64,000 bases of DNA from Vigna angularis (Eukaryota > Streptophyta > Magnoliopsida > Fabales > Fabaceae). The stretch is from the NCBI RefSeq assembly GCF_016808095.1, contig NC_068979.1:24697444-24761443 (forward strand). Direction: 5' to 3'. Of this stretch, positions 12,421 to 23,929 are shown in pieces; positions within the stretch are counted from its first letter, which is position 1; each line of letters starts with the position of its first letter. The notes beneath the pieces were generated by a model that saw only the letters and a program-made list of their open reading frames with translations, was not told the origin of the DNA and searched no databases. Position numbers and translations under genes: made by a program.

Positions 12421-12730
12421 GGGCTGATGAGACCAAGGCCTCAGGGTTTTCTTTCTCCACCCCTATCGGTATTTGAAAGACAAAATTGACCCTAAACCTA
12501 TTTATATCATCTTGAAGTAGTCCGAAAGGTATGTGATTTTTTCTTATTGTTCAATATTTTGGAAAATATTATTCGGCAATATTTTAAATTGTGTAATATG
12601 GAATTGACGTGCGGATAGGGATATGAATGGTAAAATGGGTTATAGTTTATAGATTGGTATGCTAGTTCATCCACATTAGGGTTGGTCAAATTGAAATTTT
12701 CATAATGACAACCTATTTCGGCTTAACTGG
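12421..12730. promoter_or_regulatory. Upstream region of the glycine-rich protein gene (promoter not resolved)
   Basis: This stretch lies upstream of the minus-strand gene. I see no unambiguous TATA box and no other gene in it. Confidence 0.3.
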
Positions 12731-13444
12731 CTAAATTGGGAGGAGTGTTGCTCCCTCCACCACCCAAGTGTTCCTGCACCTCTCCACTATTTTTATTTAT
12801 TCCAAAAATATTTTACACATCTCCACTATTTTCTTTTATTCCAAAAATATTTTACACATCTCCACTATTTTCTTTTATTCCAAAAATACCCTACACTTCC
12901 CCACTATCCTTAATAATCTTTCTCTTTCTCTCTCTGCATTAATGGAACATTTATATTCTCAACCATCTTTCTCTTTCTCTCTGTATTAATGGAGCATTTA
13001 CATGACTCAGATTTGAACTTGTGATATATTGCAAAATGTAAAATAACTTGAATATTATTTACATGACTCAAATAACTTGAATAAATTATTTAATTTATTA
13101 GATAAATAATATAAAAATATTATTAAATACTTAAAATATAAAAGAAAAGTTATTCGTTAAAGATTTGTAATTTATTTAGTTATTTCGTTATTATAAAGTT
13201 AGTATATAATAATAATATATTATTATTATTATTTACTATTAATATTATTATGTTTATTATTTTGTATTTGCATCTAACTTTTAAGTTTATAAAGTGGAAG
13301 TGATAGAAACACTAATATTGAAGTTTCTCTGAATTTTATATTTTGCAATATATCACAAGTTCAAATCTGAGCCATATGAATGCTCCATTAATGCAGAAAG
13401 AGAAAGATTATTGAGGATAGTGGGGAGGTATAAGCCTACAATTT

Positions 13445-13477
<33 letters not shown>

Positions 13478-13880
13478 AACAAATAAATATTAAAAACATA
13501 TTTAATCATATAAATATTTTTTAAGCTTTTAATGGATTAATTAATGTTTTTAATTAAATACATTAAAGTAATTATTATATTTACATGTTGAATTATTTTA
13601 TTATAATTAATAATTAAAACTTAATTTGTAAGTTTTAATAAATTAAATTATATGCTATATTTACATCTTAAAAGTTTATAATATAAAAAAATATTTTTTA
13701 AATAATTTTTTATTTTAATTTTTAAATGTGTAGCATATTTGGGCTGTCTCATTTTCGGCCTCCCAATTGGGTGTTGCTCCCTCCACCACCCCAAGTGCTC
13801 CTGCACTTCCTAACTATTTTCTTTTATTCCAAAAATACTCTACACCTCTTAATTATTTTCTTTTATTCCAAAAATCTAGC
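12731..13880. mobile_element. Composite repeat: direct flanking copies around a foldback core
   Basis: The outer copies are direct repeats. 'gttgctccctccaccaccc' occurs at about 12747 and 13772, each followed by 'aagtg(t/c)tcctgcac' and by tandem units ending 'ttattccaaaaat'. The left copy has three 39-bp units (starts 12782, 12821, 12860); the right has two. Between them is an inverted pair: left arm about 12899-13042, right arm about 13335-13428, sharing 'ccccactatcct', 'aataatctttctctttct', 'gcattaatgga' and 'cagatttgaacttgtgatat'. The left arm holds an extra local duplication of the CT-rich part. No transposase is present. It is most simply a non-autonomous foldback or MITE-like sequence; the true ends are not determined. 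Confidence 0.55.
13450..13477. repeat. (AT)n microsatellite
   Basis: An uninterrupted AT dinucleotide run of about 28 bp. Confidence 0.9.
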
Positions 13881-15098
13881 TTATTTTTATTATAGTACGT
13901 CAGTTTAGTTACATCTATATTTTGTGGGTCAAGTCATTATTCATTTTGTCACTTCCTACATGAGAACGAGAGTGTTTCTTTAATAATAAAGACTTCCAAA
14001 TCCAAAAGTCATTTACTTTATAAGTAGTGGTTCAATTGTGCAAACAATAATAAATTTTTAGATTTGAACTTGTATAAGTTTTTTTTTTCCTTTTTTAGTG
14101 TGTTTTTAATATTATTTATTGAATTAAAAAAAGTATTTAAGGGAAAGCTACAAATGATCTATAAGGGAGACTACAAATGTAAGGGAGGTTACAAATGATT
14201 TATAGGGGAGACTATAAATGTCTATAGGAGAGGTTATAGGTGGACTGTAGGAGTGACTACAATCGATGAGGTACGGTACAGGAGTGAACTAACTCTTTTC
14301 ACTGTAGTGTTTATAGTACGGTGATGCTCATGGTGTTGTTCATGACTGGGATAGTCATGATGGTGGTGTACTATGGTGATAATCATGGTATTGAAGATGC
14401 TTTAGTTTATGTTATATAGATGATAATGTTACTACAATGGTTATAGTAAGTAGTTAACATAGATGCTAATGAATGGATAAACCAAGGATCTATGTGTGAG
14501 ATGTTAAGGATGACATCAAGGGTTAGAGATAAAGGATCGATGATCGAAGTTCGGGGATCGATGATCGAGTAATTCATTGTGATTAAATTGTTTATGTTAT
14601 AGGATTAGAAACTCTATTGTTATTACTATTATGTATGAGGTGTTTCATTTTTGTTGATATAATCAGTATGTTAATATCTTTATTATGATTGTTTTATTGG
14701 TAGTTTACCCCATATGTGTTTATGTTTGTGTGTTTATGAATGATATTATCGGCGATGATCGTATAATGTGTTATACGTAAGCAAATGATATTGCAGATGT
14801 TCTAAAGGCATGATAGATTCGTGAGATTACGGAGAAAAAATTTGGGTTTCTTTAAAGAGTTCTTTTGGTATAGACTTTTGAAACAATGTAATTATAGTTG
14901 ATTTATTTCCTTATTCCTTTTAATTACTTTTGGAATGATGTAATTGGACAAGGCTTTTGGAACTACTATATTTTGAATAAATTATGTATGTTTAAAAGTT
15001 AAAGTTTTTTAAAAATATGTTTTCGCTTTAAAAAAAAGTTTATAAATATTCAATTTTTGTAAACTCGTGACATCCCAGAATTTGGGATGTTATACTAA
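13881..15098. repeat. Intergenic DNA with short tandem repeats, ending in LTR-like sequence
   Basis: At about 14140-14260 the words 'gggagactacaaatg' / 'ggttacaaatg' / 'tataggggagac' alternate in a degenerate tandem array with units near 30 bp. 'gatcgatgatcga' recurs at about 14535-14565. The end, about 15066-15095 ('gtgacatcccagaatttggg'), resembles the inverted-symmetric terminal part of legume gypsy LTRs. No gene is seen. Confidence 0.35.
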
Positions 15099-16120
15099 TT
15101 GTGAAAGGCTATTCATAACAAGAAGGCATTGACTACACTGAGACCTAGGCTTTTGTAGCTATGTTAGAACTCATTCGTATTCTCTTATCATTTGCAGCGT
15201 TCAACAAGATTAGACTATGTCAAATGGACGTCAAGAGTGCATTTCTAAACGACGATACTAAGGAAGAAGTATATGTAGAACAACCTCCGGGCTTTGAATT
15301 TCCAATCAATCCAACATACGTCTTCAGACTTAACAAAACTCTATATGGATTAAAACAAGTCACCAGAGCTTGGTACGAAAGGTTAAGTCTCTTCCTTATC
15401 AAGAATGGTTTCACAAGAGGTTAAGTCGACACCACGCTATCGAGGAAGAATGCCAATCAACAAGACTTCATTATCATTCAAATATATGTTGATGACATTA
15501 TCTTTGGTGCTACTAAAGAGGAGTTGTGCCAAGACTTCTCTATCGTGATGCAAGATGAATTTGAAATGAGCATGATGGGTAAGCTAAAATTCTTTCTCGA
15601 ACTGTAAATCAAGTAATAAAAAGACACAATTCATATCCATCAGACTAAATACATTAGGGAGCTGTTGAAGAAGTTCAAAATGGATGAACCAAAGGAGATA
15701 AAAAATCCATTACATCCAACAAGTAGAGCACAAAAGCACAAGTGGAGGTTGTCACTTCATAAGAGGAAACCTTGTCTCGTGGTTAAGCAAGAAGCAAAAT
15801 ACATATTTGTCACTCACTATTGCTTACAACTGTTTTGGATCAAGAGTCAACTAGAAGAATACAACTACTTTGAAGGTAAGATCCCTATCTATTGTGATAA
15901 TAATGCAAAAATAAGTTTATTTAAGAACCCTACATTGCATTCACACGCAAAGCATATTAAGGTCAAACATAATTTCATATGTGATCATGTTAACAAGAGT
16001 ACTGTGGATTTATAATACGTAAACACAGAGGATCAGCTACCTGAAATCTTTACTAAACCATTAGTCCAAGATAGACTTTATCATATAATCACCATTCTTG
16101 GTATGAGAACCGTTGATTGA
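15099..16120 (+). pseudogene. Ty1/copia pol relic: reverse transcriptase and RNase H
   Basis: The plus strand encodes the C-terminal half of copia polyprotein in pieces. RT: QEGIDYTET near 15126, then KIRLCQMDVKSAFLNDD and VYVEQPPGFEFP to about 15310, then LYGLKQVTRAWYERL. After a TAA at about 15422 comes the RT catalytic motif YVDDIIFGAT near 15486. RNase H begins around 15780 and includes PIYCDNNAKISLFKNP and SHAKHIKVKHNFI, ending with the usual copia C-terminus (LPEIFTKPL, then GMRTVD and stop at 16118). Several stops and missing segments, notably between RT and RNase H, show it is dead. No gag or integrase is seen 5' of it. Confidence 0.85.
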
Positions 16121-17353
16121 ATTTGACTCAACGGGTTTAGTGTACTTTTATAATGTCTAGAGACAAACGTCAAAGACTCATCATCTAAATGACGTCATAT
16201 ATATAACATCATCATAAAATAAATCGTCTATAAAACAACTAAATACATGCATACGTGGTGGATAATACTGAGTTATCTCTAGAAGTTGTCTAGGACTTCC
16301 AATATCTCTAAATGAGAGGTCATCATACTTTAAAATCTAAATCTTTTGTTAAATCTTCTCATCATCTCTTACATGTGAATCAAGCCATTACTTCTTAGTA
16401 TCAACCCTTCATCTCTCTCTTCCTAGAGAAGACAAATTCTCTAACTCTACCACTCTTTCAATACTTATACGCTGCACCAGTGCTTCTTTCCAAAATATCT
16501 CGGTCCTCAAGAGATACAATATCTCTTTCCAAATCCAAGTCGTACAAAGTGCATTAAATGGACAAGATAAATCACAATCGGCTATGAATAACATTCCACT
16601 ATATTTAAAGTTGACTATACTCCTCTCATTCCCAACTTATTTAGTCCTCTGAAAAACCTAATCTCTCACTCTCGCTTTCATACTCTCTCGAATGCTCTCT
16701 TCAACTCTTGAGTTCTCATGAGTTTCATGAGAAATGGCATCGAAGTTGAGAACGTGTTTCGTATAAGAACATAAGTGTGTAAGTTCAAGTATAAATAAGA
16801 GTTAATTCAAAGTTTGATTGTCAATCCCTACCTATATATTGTTTTAGATCTACACCATTGTATTCCACCTTTAATATTTTACATATGTCAAACACACAAT
16901 GTATGCCTTCTAACTTTTCATAATACTTTCAATCCTCATCATCCAAATTGATTAATTCTCGTAGATGCTCAGTGTTAGGTTGGCTAGTCCAGTATAGGAG
17001 GAAGTTGGTTAATTGTGAAGGGATTGAGGGCGACTGCCACACTTTGGAAAAATGTCGATTCCAACTTTGTAAGACAATTGAAAAAGAAACAATAAGCCTC
17101 GACTTGCAATGTTCTTAAGGGATACTCGAGTTGACTTCTTGGTAGCTTGGAATAGAAACAAATAAAAGAACATGTTGCTTGTTGGTCGCATGTTTAAAGT
17201 CCCACACATAATCTGGAATGCATGCAAAACTGTCAAACCATTAGGATATAGCAAGTAGAGCAATACATTCAATAATAGTAACACTTCCTTCTCGAAGGTT
17301 GTCAAAGGGAGGCACAAACCTATTTTACAAAACAAAGTATTGTAGAAATAAGG
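16121..17353. other. Sequence 3' of the copia relic, possibly its LTR or leader DNA; no gene
   Basis: The DNA directly after the RNase H stop would be where a polypurine tract and 3' LTR belong, but I could not find a matching 5' LTR to prove it. The minus-strand frames at 16409-16594 and 17009-17386 have no recognisable domain. Confidence 0.35.
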
Positions 17354-18562
17354 CTTAATTGCTTTCTTGGTCCCCAAATTCAGCATTTAGTGTCTCGTTG
17401 GTACTCGCTTTTCAAAACGTCTCTATTGAGCCCCAATGTGGTATAATTGCACCAATCAAGTCATGTCCGTTAAGTTAGTTGCAACGAAGTTAAATGATTG
17501 GTGTTGTGGCAAAACACTAAGCTAAAGTGGAAAAAGAAATTTTTTAAGGAGCTTAGGTGGGTGTCCTAACTGTAGTCTTCTTCTTCCTTTTAACATAGTG
17601 TCTTCTTCCATCTTTGGGAGGTTGTTGATGAAGTCTTCTTCTTATCTTCTTTCGTTCGGGTTCGTTGTTGCGCTTTGGGGTGGGGTTGGTTGTTGCACTT
17701 TGGGGTTGGTTGTTCCTACGAAGTGCGCTTTTGTCCTTGTGCGTATCTATTAGAAACCTTTGAAACCTAAATCGTCGTCGCCATAGAGACCACCCAAACA
17801 CGAGCCTCTGCCATCGTGCCATTAACAACGGTGAGTTCATCTTCTTCGCACCCAGAAGCTTTTCCTTGCACAAACATGATAGCCTTCTCCATCAAAAATT
17901 CTTCGTGTCATCACCTGAAACCTAGAAAAAAACACAAAAACATAAACCCATTACGAGTTCATCTCTTTCTCGTGCAACCAGAAATAAGAGAAAACCCCTA
18001 ATTCGAATCGCGACTTCTCCTCCATCAAGACTCGCATTCATCTTCACTAAGATGAACCAACCTGTGAACCATGCCGATCAAACACAAAACCAAGAAATTT
18101 GAAAAGCAACCAGTAGATTGTGCCACCATGAGCTCATAGCCAACGCTGCACGTCTTCTTCTTCAACCAACAAAACCCTAATTGCAAGCCATCACGAACTC
18201 ACCAAGCCTCGATCAAAAATCCCCAAATTCCCTTTCTTTCATCAAACACCCTAATTTTGTTAACACCTAATTGTATTAATTAATTTTTTTTCTTCAATTA
18301 AAACCCCTAATATATCCAATTTCCACGTAACTAATGTTCTATCTGACACGTCAATCTGATATATCCCAATTAAATGCCACGATACCAATGATTGCACAAC
18401 ACACATTCACAAAGAAGTCAATGTTATCAATTTAAACACTATTAACCAGATAGGACTTGATTGGTGCAGTTATACCACCTGAAGACGTAATAGAGACGTT
18501 TTTAAAAGCGGATACCTACTAAACTTTAACCACTGAATTTTGGGACAAAGAAAACAAGTAAG
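17354..18562. mobile_element. Non-autonomous DNA transposon with long terminal inverted repeats (MULE-like)
   Basis: The left end (about 17354-17515) and the reverse complement of the right end (about 18400-18562) share ordered blocks over about 160 bp: 'cttaattgctttcttggtcc' against 'cttacttgttttctttgtcc', then 'aaattcag', 'cgctttt(c/a)aaaacgtctct', 'ggtataa(t/c)tgcaccaatca', and 'gtgttgtg'. The interior of about 900 bp is C/T-rich with repeats such as 'ttgttgcgctttgggg' / 'ttgttgcactttgggg' and several 'aaaccctaatt' words, and encodes no transposase. Long TIRs with unrelated filling are typical of Mutator-like elements, including those carrying gene scraps. No clean 9-bp target duplication was found (flanks are only loosely similar, 'aaataag' / 'aaataac'), so the family is inferred. 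Confidence 0.65.
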
Positions 18563-19272
18563 TATAAAAATAACAAAAATAATCTCGTAGTTAACCTTCT
18601 CATCTTTGCAAACGAGTTTGTCAATACACATGACTCGATGACGATATCATCGAATCCTGACTTCGTCAGATATTATAACTCTTTAAATTTATTTACAAGT
18701 TTAGTGGAAAGTTATTCATTGATCTAAAAAAACTATTTTGGGTTTAGCCTAAAAATTAAGGATTGAATAATCCATTAAAATTAGGCTTCTCAAGTCTATG
18801 ATGACTATTTCGGACACAACACTATGATAAAGTTTCAACTTTTAAAATTAACAATACTTAAATATAATTATTAATCCTAAGATTATTAACCCTAAGAATA
18901 TCATCTAAAGAACTTGATATCAAAACAACAATAAAACAATGTCGTAAAAAGTTGTAAATTGTGTTCTAAAAGGCAAAGTCTAACAAAACACTTCTCCTAA
19001 TTCTGGTCTCAATCAAGATCGAGTCTGGTTCCAACAATTCGTACCATTCACATTCTACCACCACTCCCACTCAACCCCCATAGAAAGCTTCATCGTTAAC
19101 CAACCATAAACGTAGTCGCAAACCAACATCAAGCGGCTCCAAACACATTAGAAAAATGTCCACATAAGATTAAAACGCAACGCAATACAAGCAGTAGTGT
19201 CCTATTATCTCTCTCTTCATTCCGGACATCAAATTTTTAAAAAATAACTTTTTCTTAAAAAGAACGAAGAAA
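18563..19272 (+). promoter_or_regulatory. Upstream region of the HD-domain gene
   Basis: AT-rich spacer between the TIR element and the gene start. A CT-rich stretch ('tctctctcttcattcc' near 19208) lies about 60 bp before the ATG and is likely in the 5' untranslated region. No certain TATA box. Confidence 0.3.
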
Positions 19273-22200
19273 ATGGCGATTCATTATTCACCCACTCCTC
19301 GTTGTTGCGTTCCGGCGCTGCATCGCACTTCGCCCTCTCGCTCGGTTCTCACGCCATCGGTCTTCTTCCCCACTCCGACCCTCAGGCTATTCTCGGTTCG
19401 GTCCCAGGCCTCTGGTTCGGATGCCGTTGGTTCGGCCAAGAAACACTCTCATGCTGCAGTTGGGTTATCATCTTCGTCGTCGGTGATTGATTTTCTCACT
19501 CTCTGCCACCGGCTTAAGGTACCTTCCAACTGCTACAGAAACAATCAGTCACTTTTCCTTCAAGTTTTCCTGTGAAATTTCTGATCCGTTGGTTCCATCT
19601 TCTGTTGTGTGCGTGATCTCGGAGTTCCCAATTTACCCCCTTTTGGTGGAAAAGAATAAAAAAAGATACGGTTTTTGTGATCTTGTATCATATATGATGT
19701 CATTTCTTTATGTTGCGTCGGTTGGGTAGGTTTGTGGGTGTCACTTTCCCTTTTTGTTTTCTGTTAATGCTGTTCTATATGGTGGAATGAACACTTTCAA
19801 ATTGCCCCTTGTACTGGAAATGGTGAAAGCATCAAAATGTTTTCTTTTTGTTTTGGTTAAGGAAACGCATGCTTCTGTGGATGAAAGTGAGTGCATTTTT
19901 TTATTGGTAGTACCATTGCATGAGAAGGGTGTTTGGGGAATTGGCTGCCTTTTGTTATTGTTGGTAGTTGGCTACTTTCAAATTAGACTATTGGGTTGGT
20001 TTATGAGGGTCGAAAAGGGGGATGGTAAAGAAGCTTGAGAAAATGAATGTCTGTCTAAGAGATATTCAATTGGATTTCATTAACGTTAAAGTGAAATTTA
20101 CTTAGGGCGAGAACACTAGAAGTCTAGGATTTAACTCTTCTAATGGACGAATACTGTGTAAAGTGAGAAAGTAAGGATGAGTTTATCATCATTGATATAA
20201 ATTGAGTTATATTGAGATACTTCAATTTAAATCAAGAATAGATACACTTTGTTAGGACAGACTCAGAGATTGCCAAACTGTAGCGGGAAAAGCAAATACT
20301 CCTTTTCTCAAGAATAGATCATTGGAATACCTCTATTTCTCCGAGTATCAAGAATTACAAAGACCGAGATAAACAAGTTTACCCCCAAAAGGAGTAATCT
20401 CTTTTTCTACATTAGAATTTCCATTTTATACAAAGTCAAAAATTTCCTACTCTCTTCATGGTGAAACCAGGGCACCTGTATTACTGGAAATAAATTTCTG
20501 TAACAAATATAACAGAAAAAATCTGCAACTAATAATAACGGATATAAAACGCTATATCTGTCCTCTATTTAATCCTTTTTTTCTCCTATATTAAACCTTT
20601 TAAACTGTAAAGGTTTATTATGTACCCGGATCCAGCACTCTTAGTTGTTACCAGTTTCTGTTATTTCTTTATCAGTAGCCACTAAGGTTTACTCCACTGC
20701 TTTCATTATTCTTGTAATATCAGTACATTTTCTTATGAAAGCACATAAACTAACGATAATTTCTTGTAATATCAGTACATTTTCTTATGAAAGCACATAA
20801 ACTAACGATAGAGTGATTATTGTCACTGTCAGTAATACATTCTTTCCCATGTCATTTTCATATTCCTAAAGCAATATACATGTTCTAAATGTGCACATTT
20901 TGACTTAGGAAGCTTAATATTTTTCTTTTTGTATATATTCTTACTATACATTTGTATGTGAGTATGTTTTAGACTTTTTATGCTGAAGAAAAATAATATG
21001 GTCTCTCTTTGTCATGTATATGCCTTGTAGACCACAAAAAGGAAAGGATGGGTTAATCATGGGATAAAAGGTGCTGAATCAATTGCTGATCATATGTACC
21101 GCATGGCTTTAATGGCGTTGATTGCTGGTGATGTTCCAGGATTGAATAGAGAAAGGTTTCTCATTGAAATTCTCAATATATATACTTGTGTGATGGTCAT
21201 TTCTGTTTTGTTGTGAGATGCATGCTTATATTCCATGATTGAAGCTGTGAAAGTAGGGTACATTACTTTAGTATTGTCTTTGGTTGGATATAGAAACCAT
21301 TTAGCTTGGAACATATGTCCTATTTGATGAATGTTGAAAGGTTTCAGTGAATTATGTCTTCTATTAAATAGTCGTGGCCTTTATGTTTTACATTATTTCC
21401 TTACTATTCTATGCTTATGTTATATTAGGTTTGGTTACTTTATTGGCCTCTTTGATAAATCTTTAGAATGTCCTTAAAGACTAAAGGGTAAATTACATGG
21501 ATTTGTGCATTCATCCAATGTTTAGAACATTGTACTAATTATTAAATTTTCAAAGCTATTAGGTTGTTTTATGGCTTAAGTTGCAAATCCTGCTTTGGAC
21601 CATGCCTTTCTTAGAAAGTGTAACCTAAATAAGAAACAATTTGTGCTGCTAGAGATATTGACTTAAGCCAGGACCAAACCATTCTACTGCTGTGCTGTTT
21701 TATTATTTTTTTTTTAAATCTTGCATTAAATCATGGCTGAACAATGAATTTCCCGTTCCAAAGTTCCTGTGCATGCTTGGCCCCTCTGATCCATTTGCAA
21801 AGCTGCTAGGTAATTTCTTGTTGTCACAGATTAGTCAGATACTTCTCTATCTGTGAGATCTGTAATTTGCCTTGTCAATATTATCTGTCTAGTCGGGTGA
21901 TAGTATAAGTATATTTTTATCTCACCTCACTGATTTTGGTCCAAAACTTTCTTATCTCTGTAGATTCATTGTAGATTCATTTTTATTGCAGTAAGTTACT
22001 TTGTTTTTGTTAGGTTTCTTGGGAACAAGAAACCAGATTTTCAGATTCAGTAAAGAAATAAGCACTCAAATCTTACTGCACAATGTAAATAACACTCTAA
22101 TTCTGAAAAACATAATACAAGAAAACATCCAACAGCTTCCAAGGGAAGAAATTCCCTTCTACACAGGAGAAGCCCTGTTCTGAAAGAAAATACACTCCAC

Positions 22201-23929
22201 AACCAGTACTAGAACACCCCCCTCCTTAAAAGACAAAAACTGCCTAACTACTAATTAAAACTTCCCCTATCTGCTGTTTAAACTTCTCCTAACTACCCCT
22301 AACCACTTCATACTAACTTCTATGTTTTATTTTTGCCGAATTATCTAAAAACTGTCTACAATGTCCAATACATCACATATCCTATCAGTTTTCTTGCCCC
22401 TATTCCTGTTATTTATATTTATTAGATTTGCTTTAGGTTATCCCCTTGAGTTTCTCTTTAAATTCTTTTTTCCTGTTGTACAGGTGTATTAAAATAGCAC
22501 TCGTGCATGATATTGCAGAAGGTATCTTTCTCGTTTCTTCTGATTGAATTGTTGTTGCATTTCCTTATATTAAACCTTAATGGAAATTTTTTTAACAGGA
22601 TGAATTGCTGAAGAAGTGAAAACTGTTAAACAACTTCTACTTTATTTTTAAAAACATATTTTGAGCTTTAATTTTACAGTAATTGTTAAGCCATAAAAGA
22701 AAGTGGACCAAACATAGCCTGATAAACATTTGATAAAGGTATTACACGTTTCATTTTCAGTGGAAGATAGAGTTTATAATATGTAAAATAAAAAGGCAAA
22801 ATTCAAATAGAGGATGTTGGATTATTTAACTTTGTTCTATGAACTTTCACTTAGTTGTATGTGATTGTGATTACTGAACACATTGTTTTTCTTCAATTAT
22901 ACATAGGATTTCGTTAATGTATTATAACTTACTGAAGTTTGAGTTTGGTTTTGCATTCAATAGCTATTGTAGGAGATATAACACCTTCTGACGGTGTGCC
23001 CAAGGCTGAAAAGAGCAGAAGGGAGCAGGAAGCTTTGAATAAAATGTGTGAACTTCTTGGTGGAGGGATGAGAGGTTTCATGAATTTTTTTTGTTGAATT
23101 TTTTTTTACAGAGATTCTAAATTTTGCATCAAATTTACTGAAGGTCACATTTGTCTTATTACAGCTGAAGAGATTAAAGAACTTTGGGAAGAGTATGAAA
23201 ACAATTCTTCTTTAGAGGCCAATCTTGTGAAGGATTTTGACAAGGTACAAAGACTCATGTATGAATTTGTTAAAGTGTAAAAAGGTACAAAGACTCCTGA
23301 GAGTTGTTGTACACAAGGGGTTTAAAACTTTTAGTAACAAATTTAGACAAAAAAAATATCTTAGTTAAAGTGTAAAGAGCATTACTTTTTATGCTTTCAT
23401 AGCATTCTGGTTCATTTCTAATTGTATTTTTGTCCTTTTCCTGACATTCTTATCAGGTTGAACTGATTCTACAAGCGCTGGAGTATGAAGTAGGTACGTT
23501 ATAAATAGATATATTGCATGTGATAGTTGAATTCTTACTGTGACACCACCTTAAGTTTGGAATTCTTAAGACAGATGAACTCCTCCAGCTCTTTTATTAT
23601 TGAATGAGTTGATAATTGATAGTTCTTCCTAAAGTGAATTCTACATTAGCTTTTTGCTTCATGCTCTTCACGATACACTTTGTAATGCTATGTAATTAAA
23701 ACTTGTGCAGAACATGGAAAAGTGTTGGATGAATTTTTCCTTTCAACTGCAGGTAGAATTGAAACTCTAGCTATAAATGAAATGCTCATAACTTTTATTT
23801 GAACCTTTGACCACTTTTTCTTTTACCTGCTCTTCAGGGAAGTTTCAAACTGAAATAGGAAAAAGTTGGGCAGCTGAGATCATGTCAAGAAGAAAATCTA
23901 TATCAGCAAAAAGGGGTAAGTTGATGTAG
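19273..23929 (+). CDS. HD-domain phosphohydrolase, YfbR/HDDC2-type 5'-deoxynucleotidase, organelle-targeted form
   Basis: Eight exons: 19273-19518, 21031-21155, 22484-22521, 22964-23074, 23165-23244, 23457-23493, 23711-23752, 23838-23929. All junctions are GT..AG and the frame is kept, giving about 256 residues. Residues 1-55 (MAIHYSPTPRCCVPALHRTS, then further S/T/R/P) look like a plastid or mitochondrial transit peptide. The HD domain then starts (IDFLTLCHRLK). Metal-ligand candidates are H103 in ESIADHMYRMALMALIAG, H132-D133 in IALVHDIAEAIVGDI, and D199 in VKDFDKVELILQALEYE; these match the H..HD..D pattern of the family, which removes phosphate from deoxynucleoside 5'-monophosphates. PSDGVPKAEKSRREQEAL is also family-typical. 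The last exon ends at TAG 23927; a GTAAG donor lies just before that stop, so an alternative C-terminus is possible. Substrate in plants is inferred. Confidence 0.9.
20709..20811. repeat. Tandem duplication in intron 1 of the HD-domain gene
   Basis: A 50-bp sequence beginning 'ttcttgtaatatcagtacat' occurs at 20709 and again at 20761 (period 52) with no difference that I can see. It ends 'aaactaacgata' both times. Its identity suggests a recent event. Confidence 0.95.

Noticed and set aside
12736..12989. Two repetitive proteins (FYTSPLFSFIPKI and LHISTIFFYSKN)
   Set aside because: Two frames of the same 39-bp tandem repeat; 39 is divisible by three, so any frame stays open.
17553..18001. Arg/Lys-rich minus-strand frame and plus-strand frame inside the TIR element
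   Set aside because: No recognised domain and both lie in repetitive C/T-rich filling; a captured gene fragment is possible but not shown by these frames.
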